Below are positions 16,594 to 25,263 of a DNA stretch of 64,000 nucleotides, piece by piece. Made by a program: the position numbers and the translations under genes. Within the stretch, counting starts at the first letter, position 1. Each line of letters opens with the position of its first letter. The notes beneath the pieces are model-generated. The model ran no database searches. It was not told where the DNA came from and was given only the letters and a program-made list of their open reading frames with translations. Where the stretch lies: assembly GCA_947164605.1 (NCBI GenBank), contig CAMUXE010000005.1, positions 1-64,000 of the forward strand, given 5' to 3'. Source of the stretch: an uncultured Lachnospiraceae bacterium (lineage in GTDB: Bacteria; Bacillota; Clostridia; Lachnospirales; Lachnospiraceae).

Positions 16594-17607
16594 TTATTCA
16601 TTTGAATTCAGTGTGGCTGAAATTTTTTCTGTGATATTAGCCTCTTTGAACTTTAAGCACTGTAAACATGCATTGTGAATTTCCTTTGCATCTGAATTAC
16701 CATGTGCTTTTACAACAAGGCCATTAAGTCCTATAAGAGGTGCACCGCCGTGTTCAGAGGCATCAAGAACCTTAAAGTCCTCCTTAAGCTGCTTCTTTAC
16801 AAGCAAAGCTCCCATCTTAGTCTTAAAGCTATGAAGAAAAGTCTTTTTTAGCATGTGAAGCATAGCTTTTGCTGTGCCTTCGTATAACTTGAGAATAACA
16901 TTGCCGACAAAGGCATCACAAACGATGACATCTGCATCACCCTTTGGAATGTTTCTTGCCTCAATAGAGCCGATAAAGTTGATATCCTTACACTCTTTGA
17001 GAAGTGGAAATGTCTCCTTTACAAGGTTATTACCTTTTTCCTCCTCAAGTCCAACATTGACAATTGCTACTCTTGGATTCTTGATTCCAAGGCAGTTTTC
17101 CATATAGATAGAGCCCATCTTAGCCCACTGTACAAGCTGTGATGGTCTTGAATCCATATTTCCACCAGCGTCAACCAAGAGTGAAATTCCTGACTCAGTA
17201 GGCATTATAGGTGCCATTGCAGGTCTTTCAACGCCCTGAATCTTTCCTACTATAACCTGACCACCAACTAGGATGGCTCCTGAGCTGCCAGCAGATACAA
17301 AAGCATCAGCCTGGCCCTGTTTCACAAGGTTAAGAGCCTTAACAATCGATGACTCCTTCTTTCTTCTGATTGAGAGAACCGGAGGATCTCCTGTCTCAAT
17401 TACTTCCTCAGCGTGAAGTACATGGAGTCTCTTCTCATCATATTCATATTTTTCAAGCTCTTTCTTAATGACATCCTCACGTCCCACAAGGGTAACATCA
17501 AGCTTGTCACTGAGACCTATAGCTTCAACAGCACCCTTAATATTTGACTGAGGTGCATTATCACCGCCCATAGCGTCAAGAGCTACTCTGCATAAAACAT
17601 CTGACAT
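16594..17607 (-). CDS. plsX: Phosphate acyltransferase PlsX
   Basis: The 337-residue enzyme begins with ALDAMGGDNAP, the PlsX signature, and includes the conserved SAGSSGAILVGG and ASEHGGAPLIGL segments. It makes acyl-phosphate from acyl-ACP for PlsY, whose gene is also in this window (38305). It has its own promoter, which overlaps the end of the preceding secreted-protein gene. No clear FapR-type operator was seen. Confidence 0.96.
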   Translation of the reverse strand: MSDVLCRVALDAMGGDNAPQSNIKGAVEAIGLSDKLDVTLVGREDVIKKELEKYEYDEKRLHVLHAEEVIETGDPPVLSIRRKKESSIVKALNLVKQGQADAFVSAGSSGAILVGGQVIVGKIQGVERPAMAPIMPTESGISLLVDAGGNMDSRPSQLVQWAKMGSIYMENCLGIKNPRVAIVNVGLEEEKGNNLVKETFPLLKECKDINFIGSIEARNIPKGDADVIVCDAFVGNVILKLYEGTAKAMLHMLKKTFLHSFKTKMGALLVKKQLKEDFKVLDASEHGGAPLIGLNGLVVKAHGNSDAKEIHNACLQCLKFKEANITEKISATLNSNE

Positions 17608-17645
17608 ATAAAAGTCCTTTCTTCCGTGCTTTTCGCACCTTGAGT

Positions 17646-17674
17646 ATGATACTATAAATTTTATATAAAATCAA
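17646..17674 (-). promoter_or_regulatory. Promoter of plsX-acpP
   Basis: TTGATT (17674-17669), 17 bp, TATCAT (17651-17646), about 40 bases upstream of the plsX start. The leader can form a small GTGC/GCAC hairpin. Confidence 0.6.
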
Positions 17675-17689
17675 GCCAAGCCCAAATCA

Positions 17690-20197
17690 TCACTGCAGGT
17701 CATAGCCTGCAAGATACATTTCTAAGTAGAGCAAATCTTCAATGTCTATCTGACCATCGCCATTGGCATCGGCCAAAATTTTTGCCTCATCCTTAATCTC
17801 ACTCTTATTGAGCAGATATCTTTTCAGCATAACTAAATCAGCTGCGTCAAATTCATCATCAAGAGTCAAGTCACCAAATTCGACATGATTATATATACCC
17901 TTAATCATGGCCATATCAATAGTCTTGTCATAGCCTTCACTCTGAACTCTAACTGAAAGCAAACCAGTTTGGTCTGCAATAGCAGAATAAGTGCTTGAGT
18001 TTGCTCCTTCTATGGCTTTCCCATTAAAATACCACTGATAGCTTGAATCTGCCATGGTCTCAATCTTGGCCTTATAGGCACTATCCCTTTTAAGACTGAC
18101 TACCTGCTCCTTGTTGAAAATATTTATTTGTGGGCTTAGCTTAAGAGCTTTCGAAACAGTTAAATCTGCGGTGCTCTTCCAGCCAGAAGTGCTCTGATCC
18201 TGGATAAATACCCTGATAGAACTTATATTGGTACCGGCATAGAGCTTCATCATGTCACCAAGAGGAATTTTAAATGTAATCAAATCTCCCTCTATATCAA
18301 GGCTCATGCCCCCAAAAGATCCATCACTGAAATAATCAGATCCAGAATTTGGATGATAATACCAGTACTCTTTATTAGCATCAGCATTGGTCAATTTTAT
18401 ATTATATACAGGCTCAAGGGCATCCTGCTCCATATAAGCAGCCACATAGAAATATGAGTCATCTGCATAGGCATAAAGCTTATCTGAGTTTTTCTCCCCT
18501 ATAAGGTTTTCAGCCCTAGCTATACCAGTAAACATTGGCAAATCATAAGTGTAAAGACTTGGGATATAGCCATCCTTATCGAGCTTGGTCAGCTGACTCA
18601 AGTTGCAATTCTCTAAGACCTTTATAGTGCCGACATAATTGGCCCCTAAATTTTCATTGTAAATATCATAATTGGCAAACTCAACTGACCTATAGCCCAT
18701 CTCATCAAGTTCATTGTCACCGTAGCTGAGCTTAAGATAAACCTTCCATTCACCTGCAGTCATAGTAGATGGCAGACTAGCTACAATATCCTCTTGGCTG
18801 GTCTTTGCGCTAAGCCAGTTTCTGGCATCAAGATTCACATTTACCCTGTAGTAATCCTGATCTTTTTCAAATATGAGCTCAGCTTTAGGTTTGAGTGCCA
18901 TATTGGCAAAGCCAGTATTCTCAACATTTAATCTGAGATGAAAATCAGCACCTAGCTTTACCCTGGCCTGAATCTGACTCTTTCTTAAAACAAATCTGTA
19001 GCCCAAATGATCCCTAATAAACCTAAAAGAGCTATAGCCCTCATAAGCTGAATTATCGACTCCCTCTGGCGACCAGGCCTGATCAAAAGGATAGTCATGG
19101 TAAAAAGAAAAGATATTGCTATTAATGTAAGACAGATGTGTCTTATACATCTCAGGAATCGCATTCTGAGGAAGGCAAGCCGCATAATTTAGAGCATTGC
19201 TTGGATCCTGGGCAAATTCTCCGCCAAAATAAGATGTATTGATCTGCCTTGACAGCCATCCAGTCTCAATATCTCTATTTATGTAGGTTCCAAGATCGGA
19301 ATCAGAGCCCATATATCCATCATCAAAGAGACCAACTCTAGCCGCTCTGCTGTCAGCTTCTGGACTATAGTCAGCAAGCTCGCTCCTCGATATCCCAGCC
19401 CATGCGGCAAATGTAGCCGGTGTCCTCACAGTTACCGGAATATGATCAGGAACACAGTCAAGCATAGCATCGAGAACCTTAGCATTGTATTCTGGACTAG
19501 TATACTTGCCATCATGCTGTTCTCCCCACTTGCCAGTAAAGCCTGATTCAACAAAGGCAATAATATCTTTGTAATCATCTAATAAACCATTATCTTTAAT
19601 CTGAGATATATGATAGAGCAGATAATCAAATGTAGAAGGCTCAGGTTTAGAATGGCCTATATAGTCATATCTGAATCTGAATGCAACCATGCATCCGTTC
19701 TTTCGTGCATTCTCAAGAGTCTGTCTCATACTTGCAAAAAATGTCTCATCAAGCGGCGAATCCTGGCCGTCAATATAAACTCCATTAACATGATGACCAG
19801 TAGAGCCTGCAGAAAAAGCCCCAATATGGACAAACATAAGAACCAAAGAGCCCTTAGGGTTGTAAACTGGAGTATTTCCTGGCTTTGCAGTTATAGATAT
19901 AGTTGATGTGTAGCCAACACCTGGATTTAAAATTGTGCCATTTTTCTCTTTATAAGATATATCATCTACCAAACTCAATTTATCTGCATCATAATAATCT
20001 GGGAAATAATCTGTGGCAGCCAAAACCTTAGTCTGACCATCATGCAAGAAAGTCGGAAAACCTGCAAAAGTCAAAGTTAAGCAGAAGGCTAAAAGTAAAC
20101 AAATTGTCCCCTTAAATTTAAAGCCTATATTTCTAGCGATTTTTCTAGGTTTAAGGTTTTTAATCTTTTTAGTCATATAATTAATTCTCGTCTTCAT
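17690..20197 (-). CDS. Secreted DUF4874/DUF4832-type protein with C-terminal dockerin
   Basis: The 835-residue protein has a basic N-terminus and a hydrophobic signal segment (about 28-48), then a region resembling DUF4874 and DUF4832 (NPGVGYTS, MVAFRFRYDYIGHSK, ESGFTGKWGEQHDGK), a carbohydrate-binding-like middle, an immunoglobulin-like stretch (SSYQWYFNGKAIEG), and a dockerin. The dockerin has two calcium loops: a divergent one (GDLTLDDEFDAADL) and a standard one (DANGDGQIDIEDL). Dockerins attach enzymes to cohesins on scaffolds or the cell surface. The central domain resembles glycosidase-like proteins of unknown substrate. The gene has its own promoter and no visible terminator. No cohesin gene lies in the window. 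Confidence 0.8.
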   Translation of the reverse strand: MKTRINYMTKKIKNLKPRKIARNIGFKFKGTICLLLAFCLTLTFAGFPTFLHDGQTKVLAATDYFPDYYDADKLSLVDDISYKEKNGTILNPGVGYTSTISITAKPGNTPVYNPKGSLVLMFVHIGAFSAGSTGHHVNGVYIDGQDSPLDETFFASMRQTLENARKNGCMVAFRFRYDYIGHSKPEPSTFDYLLYHISQIKDNGLLDDYKDIIAFVESGFTGKWGEQHDGKYTSPEYNAKVLDAMLDCVPDHIPVTVRTPATFAAWAGISRSELADYSPEADSRAARVGLFDDGYMGSDSDLGTYINRDIETGWLSRQINTSYFGGEFAQDPSNALNYAACLPQNAIPEMYKTHLSYINSNIFSFYHDYPFDQAWSPEGVDNSAYEGYSSFRFIRDHLGYRFVLRKSQIQARVKLGADFHLRLNVENTGFANMALKPKAELIFEKDQDYYRVNVNLDARNWLSAKTSQEDIVASLPSTMTAGEWKVYLKLSYGDNELDEMGYRSVEFANYDIYNENLGANYVGTIKVLENCNLSQLTKLDKDGYIPSLYTYDLPMFTGIARAENLIGEKNSDKLYAYADDSYFYVAAYMEQDALEPVYNIKLTNADANKEYWYYHPNSGSDYFSDGSFGGMSLDIEGDLITFKIPLGDMMKLYAGTNISSIRVFIQDQSTSGWKSTADLTVSKALKLSPQINIFNKEQVVSLKRDSAYKAKIETMADSSYQWYFNGKAIEGANSSTYSAIADQTGLLSVRVQSEGYDKTIDMAMIKGIYNHVEFGDLTLDDEFDAADLVMLKRYLLNKSEIKDEAKILADANGDGQIDIEDLLYLEMYLAGYDLQ

Positions 20198-20247
20198 ACT
20201 ACTACCTTATCCTTTTTAATCAAATAGAAATGGAAACCTCTATTTTT

Positions 20248-20276
20248 ATTATATATGGAAAAAGTCTCAATGTAAA
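20248..20276 (-). promoter_or_regulatory. Promoter of the dockerin-protein gene
   Basis: TTTACA (20276-20271), 17 bp, TATAAT (20253-20248). It lies directly behind the rpmF terminator, so this gene is transcribed on its own. Confidence 0.65.
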
Positions 20277-20307
20277 CAAAAGCTCCTAAGGACAAGCCTT
20301 AGGAGCT
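20277..20307 (-). terminator. Terminator after rpmF
   Basis: AGCTCCTAAGG and CCTTAGGAGCT form a perfect 11-bp stem with a five-base loop, followed by TTTTGTTT. Confidence 0.85.
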
Positions 20308-20331
20308 AAAATTTAATAATTTTAATATAAA

Positions 20332-20511
20332 TTAATCAACAGCGATGATTTCTTTTTTATTGTAAGAACCACAGCTCTTGCATACCATGTGAGGCATCAT
20401 AAGAGCACCACACTTGCTGCACTTTACAAGGTTTGGAGCACTCATCTTCCAGTTTGCTCTTCTCTTGTCTCTTCTTGCTTTAGAAGACTTATTCTTTGGG
20501 CAGATTGACAT
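20332..20511 (-). CDS. rpmF: 50S ribosomal protein L32
   Basis: The 59-residue protein begins MSICPKNKSSKARRDKRR and has a zinc ribbon with two CxxC pairs (CSKCG and CKSCG). The ATG at 20511 is seven bases from AAGGAGG; a GTG six bases earlier would sit too close to it. The ribosome-binding site is formed by the last codons of yceD, so the two genes are coupled. The yceD-rpmF pair is widespread in bacteria. Confidence 0.96.
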   Translation of the reverse strand: MSICPKNKSSKARRDKRRANWKMSAPNLVKCSKCGALMMPHMVCKSCGSYNKKEIIAVD

Positions 20512-20513
20512 AT

Positions 20514-21038
20514 TCACACCTCCTTAAAATTGTTTAAAATATCTTTGAAAACAGACATTCTTGGATCCGGAGATGACCTGTCACATCCACATTCGCGAAC
20601 ATTAAGATCTGTACCACATACAGGACATAAGCCCTTGCAATCTTCCTTGCACAGTGTTTTTACCGGCTTAGATATTAATATCTCGATATTGATCAATTCA
20701 TCAATATTAAGACAATATCCATCAATATAGTCTTTTTCTACTGCGTTTTCATCCTCATTGGCATCTTCAGAAAAATTAATCTTCTCATCAATATCCAGAT
20801 CAAATGTAGACTCAACAGGCTTTAAACACCTATCACATGGAACAGATAAGGTAATAACACCCTTTCCGCTACAGGCTAGTCTCTTATCACCAGCTTTTGA
20901 CAATTTCAAGGTCATCTTAGGAAAAGATAAAACCTCATAGTCAGAAAAACCATCTGAAAAAGTCTTAAGATCAGTATTTACTTCAATTTCAATGCTGTCC
21001 TTATCATCAGATAAAAACTTCTGTAAATCAATTAACAT
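20514..21038 (-). CDS. yceD: YceD/DUF177 family protein
   Basis: The 174-residue protein begins MLIDLQKFLSDD, and contains the DUF177 centre with CDRCL and a C-terminal CPVCGTDLN segment that looks like a zinc-binding site. Family members are linked to 23S rRNA accumulation. A longer frame extends to 21146, but the perfect promoter at 21118-21146 lies inside that extension, so the start must be downstream; ATG 21038 begins at the family's usual N-terminus. It is coupled to rpmF. Confidence 0.92.
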   Translation of the reverse strand: MLIDLQKFLSDDKDSIEIEVNTDLKTFSDGFSDYEVLSFPKMTLKLSKAGDKRLACSGKGVITLSVPCDRCLKPVESTFDLDIDEKINFSEDANEDENAVEKDYIDGYCLNIDELINIEILISKPVKTLCKEDCKGLCPVCGTDLNVRECGCDRSSPDPRMSVFKDILNNFKEV

Positions 21039-21117
21039 AACATCACCAATGCCATGCCAGTGCGTAAAGCCAACCACAAAATATGGTATGTAGTAAAGTT
21101 TACTCACACAATTAGCT

Positions 21118-21146
21118 ATTATACGCACGGGCACTAAAATTGTCAA
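21118..21146 (-). promoter_or_regulatory. Perfect-consensus promoter of yceD-rpmF
   Basis: TTGACA (21146-21141), exactly 17 bp, TATAAT (21123-21118): a full match to the vegetative consensus. It begins 26 bases after the ackA stop codon. Confidence 0.9.
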
Positions 21147-21171
21147 CTATTTTTCAAAAAACTTTGAAATA

Positions 21172-22371
21172 TTATTTTACAAGTCTGAGAGTCTCTCTTG
21201 CGATAGCAAGTTCCTCATTAGTAGGAATTACGCAAAGCTTAACCTTAGAATCAGGTGTAGAGATAAGCATTCTCTCGCCTACAGCCTTTGCTGAAGCCTC
21301 TTCGTCAAGCTGAATTCCTAAGTAACCTAAGTACTTGCATACCATTGGTCTAAGCCATACAGCATTCTCACCAACACCAGCTGTAAATGTGATAGCATCA
21401 ACACCGTTCATAGCTGCTGTGTAAGAACCAATGTACTTAGCAACTCTGTAAGCATAAGCCTCAAGAGTCTGCTTAGCAACTTCATTGCCATTGTTCATAG
21501 CATCGTTGATATCTCTGAAATCGCTTGAGATGCCGCCTGACATACCAAGTACACCAGACTTCTTGTTAAGGATGTTAAGCATCTCGCTGATTGTAAGATT
21601 CTCGTGGTTGCAAAGGTACTCAAGGATAGCTGGATCAAGATCACCAGAACGTGTACCCATGATAAGACCTTCAAGTGGTGTGAGACCCATTGATGTATCT
21701 ACGCACTTACCACCAATAGAAGCAGAGATTGATGCACCGTTACCCAAGTGACATACGATAACCTTTGCCTTCTCTGGATCGAGGTTAGCAAACTTAATTG
21801 TCTCACCAGAAACGAACATATGGCTTGTTCCGTGGAAGCCGTATCTTCTGATGTGGTACTTCTCATAGTACTCTCTTGGAATAGCGTAAAGGAAAGCCTT
21901 AGGCTCCATAGAACCACCAAAAGCTGTATCCCAAACAGCTACATTTGCCTTGCCAGGCATAGCAGCTTCAACAGCCTCAATACCGATAAGGTTAGCTGGG
22001 TTGTGAAGAGGGCCTAAATCGAAGCACTCACGGATAACCTTCTTAACATCATCATTGATAATGATAGACTCCTGATACTTCTCACCTGCGTGAAGTACAC
22101 GGTGACCTACAGCAGCGATCTCATCATCAGACTTGATAACACCGTGCTCAGCATCCTTTAATGCATCAAGTACGAGCTTTACAGCAACCTTGTGATCTGA
22201 CATTGGCTGCTCAACTACGAACTTATCCTTGCCAGTTGGCTTATGAGTAAGGATAGAACCTTCGATACCAATTCTCTCTACTAATCCCTTTGCGATTACG
22301 GACTCATCTTCCATATTGATGAGCTGATACTTAAGTGATGAAGAACCACAGTTTAATACAAGAATATTCAT
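21172..22371 (-). CDS. ackA: Acetate kinase
   Basis: The 399-residue enzyme begins MNILVLNCGSSSLKYQL, and includes the family signature FHGTSHMFVS and the nucleotide-binding segments CHLGNGASISA and TFTAGVGENA. It makes ATP and acetate from acetyl phosphate, the main energy-yielding step of acetate fermentation. It lies 99 bases downstream of pta, and no terminator separates the two, so they probably form an operon. Confidence 0.98.
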   Translation of the reverse strand: MNILVLNCGSSSLKYQLINMEDESVIAKGLVERIGIEGSILTHKPTGKDKFVVEQPMSDHKVAVKLVLDALKDAEHGVIKSDDEIAAVGHRVLHAGEKYQESIIINDDVKKVIRECFDLGPLHNPANLIGIEAVEAAMPGKANVAVWDTAFGGSMEPKAFLYAIPREYYEKYHIRRYGFHGTSHMFVSGETIKFANLDPEKAKVIVCHLGNGASISASIGGKCVDTSMGLTPLEGLIMGTRSGDLDPAILEYLCNHENLTISEMLNILNKKSGVLGMSGGISSDFRDINDAMNNGNEVAKQTLEAYAYRVAKYIGSYTAAMNGVDAITFTAGVGENAVWLRPMVCKYLGYLGIQLDEEASAKAVGERMLISTPDSKVKLCVIPTNEELAIARETLRLVK

Positions 22372-22470
22372 TTAAAAAAATGTTCCTTTCAAATTTGATT
22401 GTTATCTATTAAGAACTAAAGCAGATCTATTCCACTCAGTCCTAAAAAGCCTTATTACTCAATTATATAA

Positions 22471-23466
22471 TTAAGCGTTCTGAGCCTGAACTGCTGTAAG
22501 TGCAACAGTACCTACGATATCATCAGCGTAGCAACCTCTTGAAAGGTCATTAACTGGCATAGAAAGTCCCTGAAGAACTGGACCGTAAGCGTTAGCCTTT
22601 GCAAGTCTCTGAACAAGCTTATAGCCGATGTTACCAGCCTCAAGTGATGGGAATACTAATGTGTTAGCATGTCCAGCAACCTGGCTTTCTGGAGCCTTAA
22701 GCTTACCAACTTCCTCAACTAAAGCAGCATCAAGCTGAAGCTCACCGTCAACTGTGATTTCTGGATACTTCTCATGAGCAATAGCTACAGCGTTAGCAAC
22801 CTTATCTACATCGTCACTCTTAGCTGAACCCTTTGAAGAGTATGAAAGCATTGCAACCTTAGACTTAGCGCCAACAAATGACTCAAAGCTGTCGCTTGAA
22901 AGCTTTGCAATCTCAGCGAGCTTGTTAGAATCAATATCTGGGTTAACAGCGCAGTCAGCGAATACGAAAATACCGTTCTCGCCGAGTGTGCAATCAGGAA
23001 CCTCCATAAGGAAGAAACCAGAAACACTTGAGATGCCTGGCTTTGTCTTTAATAACTGAAGAGCTGGTCTGATTGTGTTACCTGTTGAGTGGCAAGCACC
23101 TGAAACAGCACCATCAGCATCACCACACTTAACCATAAGGCAAGCATAGTACATGTAATCTTTTTCCATCTGCTCCTGAGCCTGCTCTGGTGTAACACCC
23201 TTCTTAGCTCTGAGCTCTACAAATTTATCAATATATTTCTGCTTATTTGGATCGTTAAAAGGATCAACAATTGTTGCTCCAGTAATGTCATAACCCTGAC
23301 CATTCTTTTCAATCTCTTCAGGTGTACCGATAATTACGATATTAGCGATATCTTCCTTTAAAATCTTTTCAGCAGCTTCAAATGTTCTCTTATCCATAGA
23401 CTCTGGTAATACGATAGTCTTCTTGTCTGCCTTAGCTTTCTCTTTAATCTTGTCAATAAATGCCAT
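22471..23466 (-). CDS. pta: Phosphate acetyltransferase
   Basis: The 331-residue protein is a short-form Pta with no regulatory N-terminal domain. Conserved segments include the early DKIKEKAKADKKTIVLPE, GACHSTGNTIRPALQ and VFPSLEAGNIGYKLVQR. It converts acetyl-CoA and phosphate to acetyl phosphate for AckA. A good promoter precedes it, and the AGGAGG site is five bases or so from the start. The neighbouring, divergent tmcAL enzyme consumes acetate. Confidence 0.97.
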   Translation of the reverse strand: MAFIDKIKEKAKADKKTIVLPESMDKRTFEAAEKILKEDIANIVIIGTPEEIEKNGQGYDITGATIVDPFNDPNKQKYIDKFVELRAKKGVTPEQAQEQMEKDYMYYACLMVKCGDADGAVSGACHSTGNTIRPALQLLKTKPGISSVSGFFLMEVPDCTLGENGIFVFADCAVNPDIDSNKLAEIAKLSSDSFESFVGAKSKVAMLSYSSKGSAKSDDVDKVANAVAIAHEKYPEITVDGELQLDAALVEEVGKLKAPESQVAGHANTLVFPSLEAGNIGYKLVQRLAKANAYGPVLQGLSMPVNDLSRGCYADDIVGTVALTAVQAQNA

Positions 23467-23523
23467 TACTGACGTCCTCCTTAAGATATTATTAATTTTT
23501 GTGGTTAAACCGCAATTAAATTT

Positions 23524-23552
23524 ATTATATACTTATTTTTTTTTCATTTCAA
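23524..23552 (-). promoter_or_regulatory. Promoter of pta-ackA
   Basis: TTGAAA (23552-23547), 17 bp, TATAAT (23529-23524), preceded by an A/T-rich stretch that may act as an UP element. It faces away from the tmcAL promoter. Confidence 0.75.
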
Positions 23553-23576
23553 GCCTTCATAAATGTCGAATTAATG

Positions 23577-23605
23577 TTCAAAAAAAAACACATTTGTAAT
23601 ATAAT
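23577..23605 (+). promoter_or_regulatory. Promoter of tmcAL
   Basis: TATAAT (23600-23605) with a weak -35 box TTCAAA (23577-23582) at 17 bp. The two -35 boxes of the divergent promoters are only 24 bp apart. Confidence 0.55.
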
Positions 23606-23643
23606 ATACTTATCTATTATTTGTGACTATATGAGGTGTCTAA

Positions 23644-24975
23644 ATGAAAATATTAGGAATTACAGCGGAGTTTAACCCTTTCCACAACGGGCATCAATAT
23701 TTTTTGAAAGAGGCACGAAAAAAATCCCAGGCAGATGTCGTAATTGTAGCCTTAAGCGGAAACTTTGTGCAAAGAGGTGAGCCCGCTATTGTCGACAAGT
23801 TCACCAGAGCTGATGCAGCCCTGATTAACGGGGCAGATTTGGTCGTAGAAATGCCCACCATCTCCTGCCTGTCAAGCTCATTTGAATATGCATTTGGAGC
23901 GGTAAATATTCTCATCCATCTAGGTTGTAATGCTATAGCCTTCGGTTCCGAGACAACTAACCAGGAGTATTTAAGAAAGGCAGCCTATGTCATAGACCAC
24001 TGTCAAAAGTACTCTATGGAATACTCTACTCCTGCCTATATCAGGGACCTTAATGCAGCTATATACCAAAAAATCAAAAGTGGAATCTCATATCCAGCAG
24101 CCCTTTATGGTTCCATTGAGGAATGTTTCCCTGAAATCAAAGAGGCCTTCAGCGGTGCAAACTCAAAGCTTGCCATTGAATATATCCGCTCCATCAATGC
24201 TACTAACAGAATCTATCACACTGACAAAGATATTGAGCTTATTCCAATTCAAAGAGTTGGCAATGAGCACGACTCAAGAGAGATTGATATAGAAAACCAT
24301 TATGCCTCTGCCACAAGGATCAGGGAGCTTTTAAGTGCCAATGATTCTATAACAGGCTTGATTCCTTCAAACCTGTCAGAAGCATTTGCCAACAACCTGC
24401 TAACAGCAGATAAATATATCAACCTTAACGATTTTTCTGAAATCTTAAATTATAAGCTACTCAATGAATACTTCAGATGTCATGGAAATAATTATCTTTT
24501 CCTCAACAACCTTAAAAATATCCATGGTTCAAGCAAGGAACTCACAATGAGAATTTTCCGTTTTATTGAATCAAGAGAGAAATTTACCGATTTTGATCAA
24601 TTCTGTAAGACAATCAAAACAAAAAACGTAACCTTATCTCATGTTAAGCGTTTTCTGCTCTGTCTTCTCTTGGATTTGAAGTCACCTGCTATATCACTGG
24701 CCAACCAGTCAGCAGAGAATAATATTGACAGCTACACTATCTCAAAGCCTTATGCCCGCATACTAGGCTTTAACAAGACCGGCATCAAATACCTTCATGA
24801 TTTTAAAGAGACTGAAGATATCGACAATATCACCTTGATTACCAAGGCAGCAGACTATAAGGACCTTCTCAATGATGATATTCACGCCTCAGACGTCTAT
24901 ATTTCTATGTGCAACTCAAAGGGCATAGACTTGCAGGATGATTTCAGGCATAACTTGATTATCAAAAAGCATTGA
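23644..24975 (+). CDS. tmcAL: tRNA(Met) cytidine acetate ligase TmcAL
   Basis: The 443-residue protein begins with the nucleotidyltransferase-like motif GITAEFNPFHNGH (5-17), followed by SGNFVQRGEPAIVDKFTRA. TmcAL (formerly YlbM) uses ATP and acetate to make N4-acetylcytidine at the wobble base of elongator tRNA-Met. It is transcribed divergently from pta-ackA, whose product acetate is its substrate, so the pairing is metabolically sensible, although shared regulation is only an inference. AGGTG precedes the start. Confidence 0.93.
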   Translation: MKILGITAEFNPFHNGHQYFLKEARKKSQADVVIVALSGNFVQRGEPAIVDKFTRADAALINGADLVVEMPTISCLSSSFEYAFGAVNILIHLGCNAIAFGSETTNQEYLRKAAYVIDHCQKYSMEYSTPAYIRDLNAAIYQKIKSGISYPAALYGSIEECFPEIKEAFSGANSKLAIEYIRSINATNRIYHTDKDIELIPIQRVGNEHDSREIDIENHYASATRIRELLSANDSITGLIPSNLSEAFANNLLTADKYINLNDFSEILNYKLLNEYFRCHGNNYLFLNNLKNIHGSSKELTMRIFRFIESREKFTDFDQFCKTIKTKNVTLSHVKRFLLCLLLDLKSPAISLANQSAENNIDSYTISKPYARILGFNKTGIKYLHDFKETEDIDNITLITKAADYKDLLNDDIHASDVYISMCNSKGIDLQDDFRHNLIIKKH

Positions 24976-25005
24976 TACATCAACCATTTATACATCAACC
25001 ATTTA
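24976..25005. repeat. 15-bp tandem duplication after tmcAL
   Basis: The unit ATACATCAACCATTT occurs twice in a row directly after the tmcAL stop codon, just before the broken end of the intron remnant. It may be a scar of the deletion that truncated the intron. Confidence 0.7.
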
Positions 25006-25007
25006 GA

Positions 25008-25215
25008 TAGTTATTAGACTTCGTTGCTTATTGCCAACTTATCTCTCGTAGCCTAGCCTTATATGTGATTTCTGTCCGTCGGACCAGAGATTTGCTTACA
25101 GCTTCCTTCAGATTCCACCTCACGATGGACACCCTTGCTGTTCAGCTATACACTTCCCACTATCTGGGCGTGTTCGGGACTTACACCCGTTAGAGCGCGC
25201 CCATGGCGCGCAAAC
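25008..25215 (-). mobile_element. 5' remnant of a group IIC intron (domain I)
   Basis: Read on the minus strand, the block starts GTTTGCGCG and continues through CCATGGGCGC, GGGTGTAAGTCCCGAAC, AGCAAGGGTGTCC, GTGGAATCTGAAGGAAGC, GGTCCGACGGACAG and CATATAAGGCTAGG. These match, in the same order, the domain I landmarks I recall from bacterial class C group II introns such as the one in Bacillus halodurans. About 208 bases remain; no reverse transcriptase frame and no domain V/VI follow. The 5' end lies just after the his terminator stem, the known target type of class C introns. The boundary at the broken end is approximate. Confidence 0.8.
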
Positions 25216-25220
25216 AATAA

Positions 25221-25251
25221 AAAGCCCTCTGGACATAGTCCAGAGGGCTTT
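25221..25251 (-). terminator. Terminator of the his operon
   Basis: AAGCCCTCTGGAC and GTCCAGAGGGCTT form a 13-bp stem with a three-base loop, followed by TTTATT. This is a strong intrinsic terminator and the apparent landing site of the group IIC intron. Confidence 0.92.
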
Positions 25252-25263
25252 CTTATCATAAAA

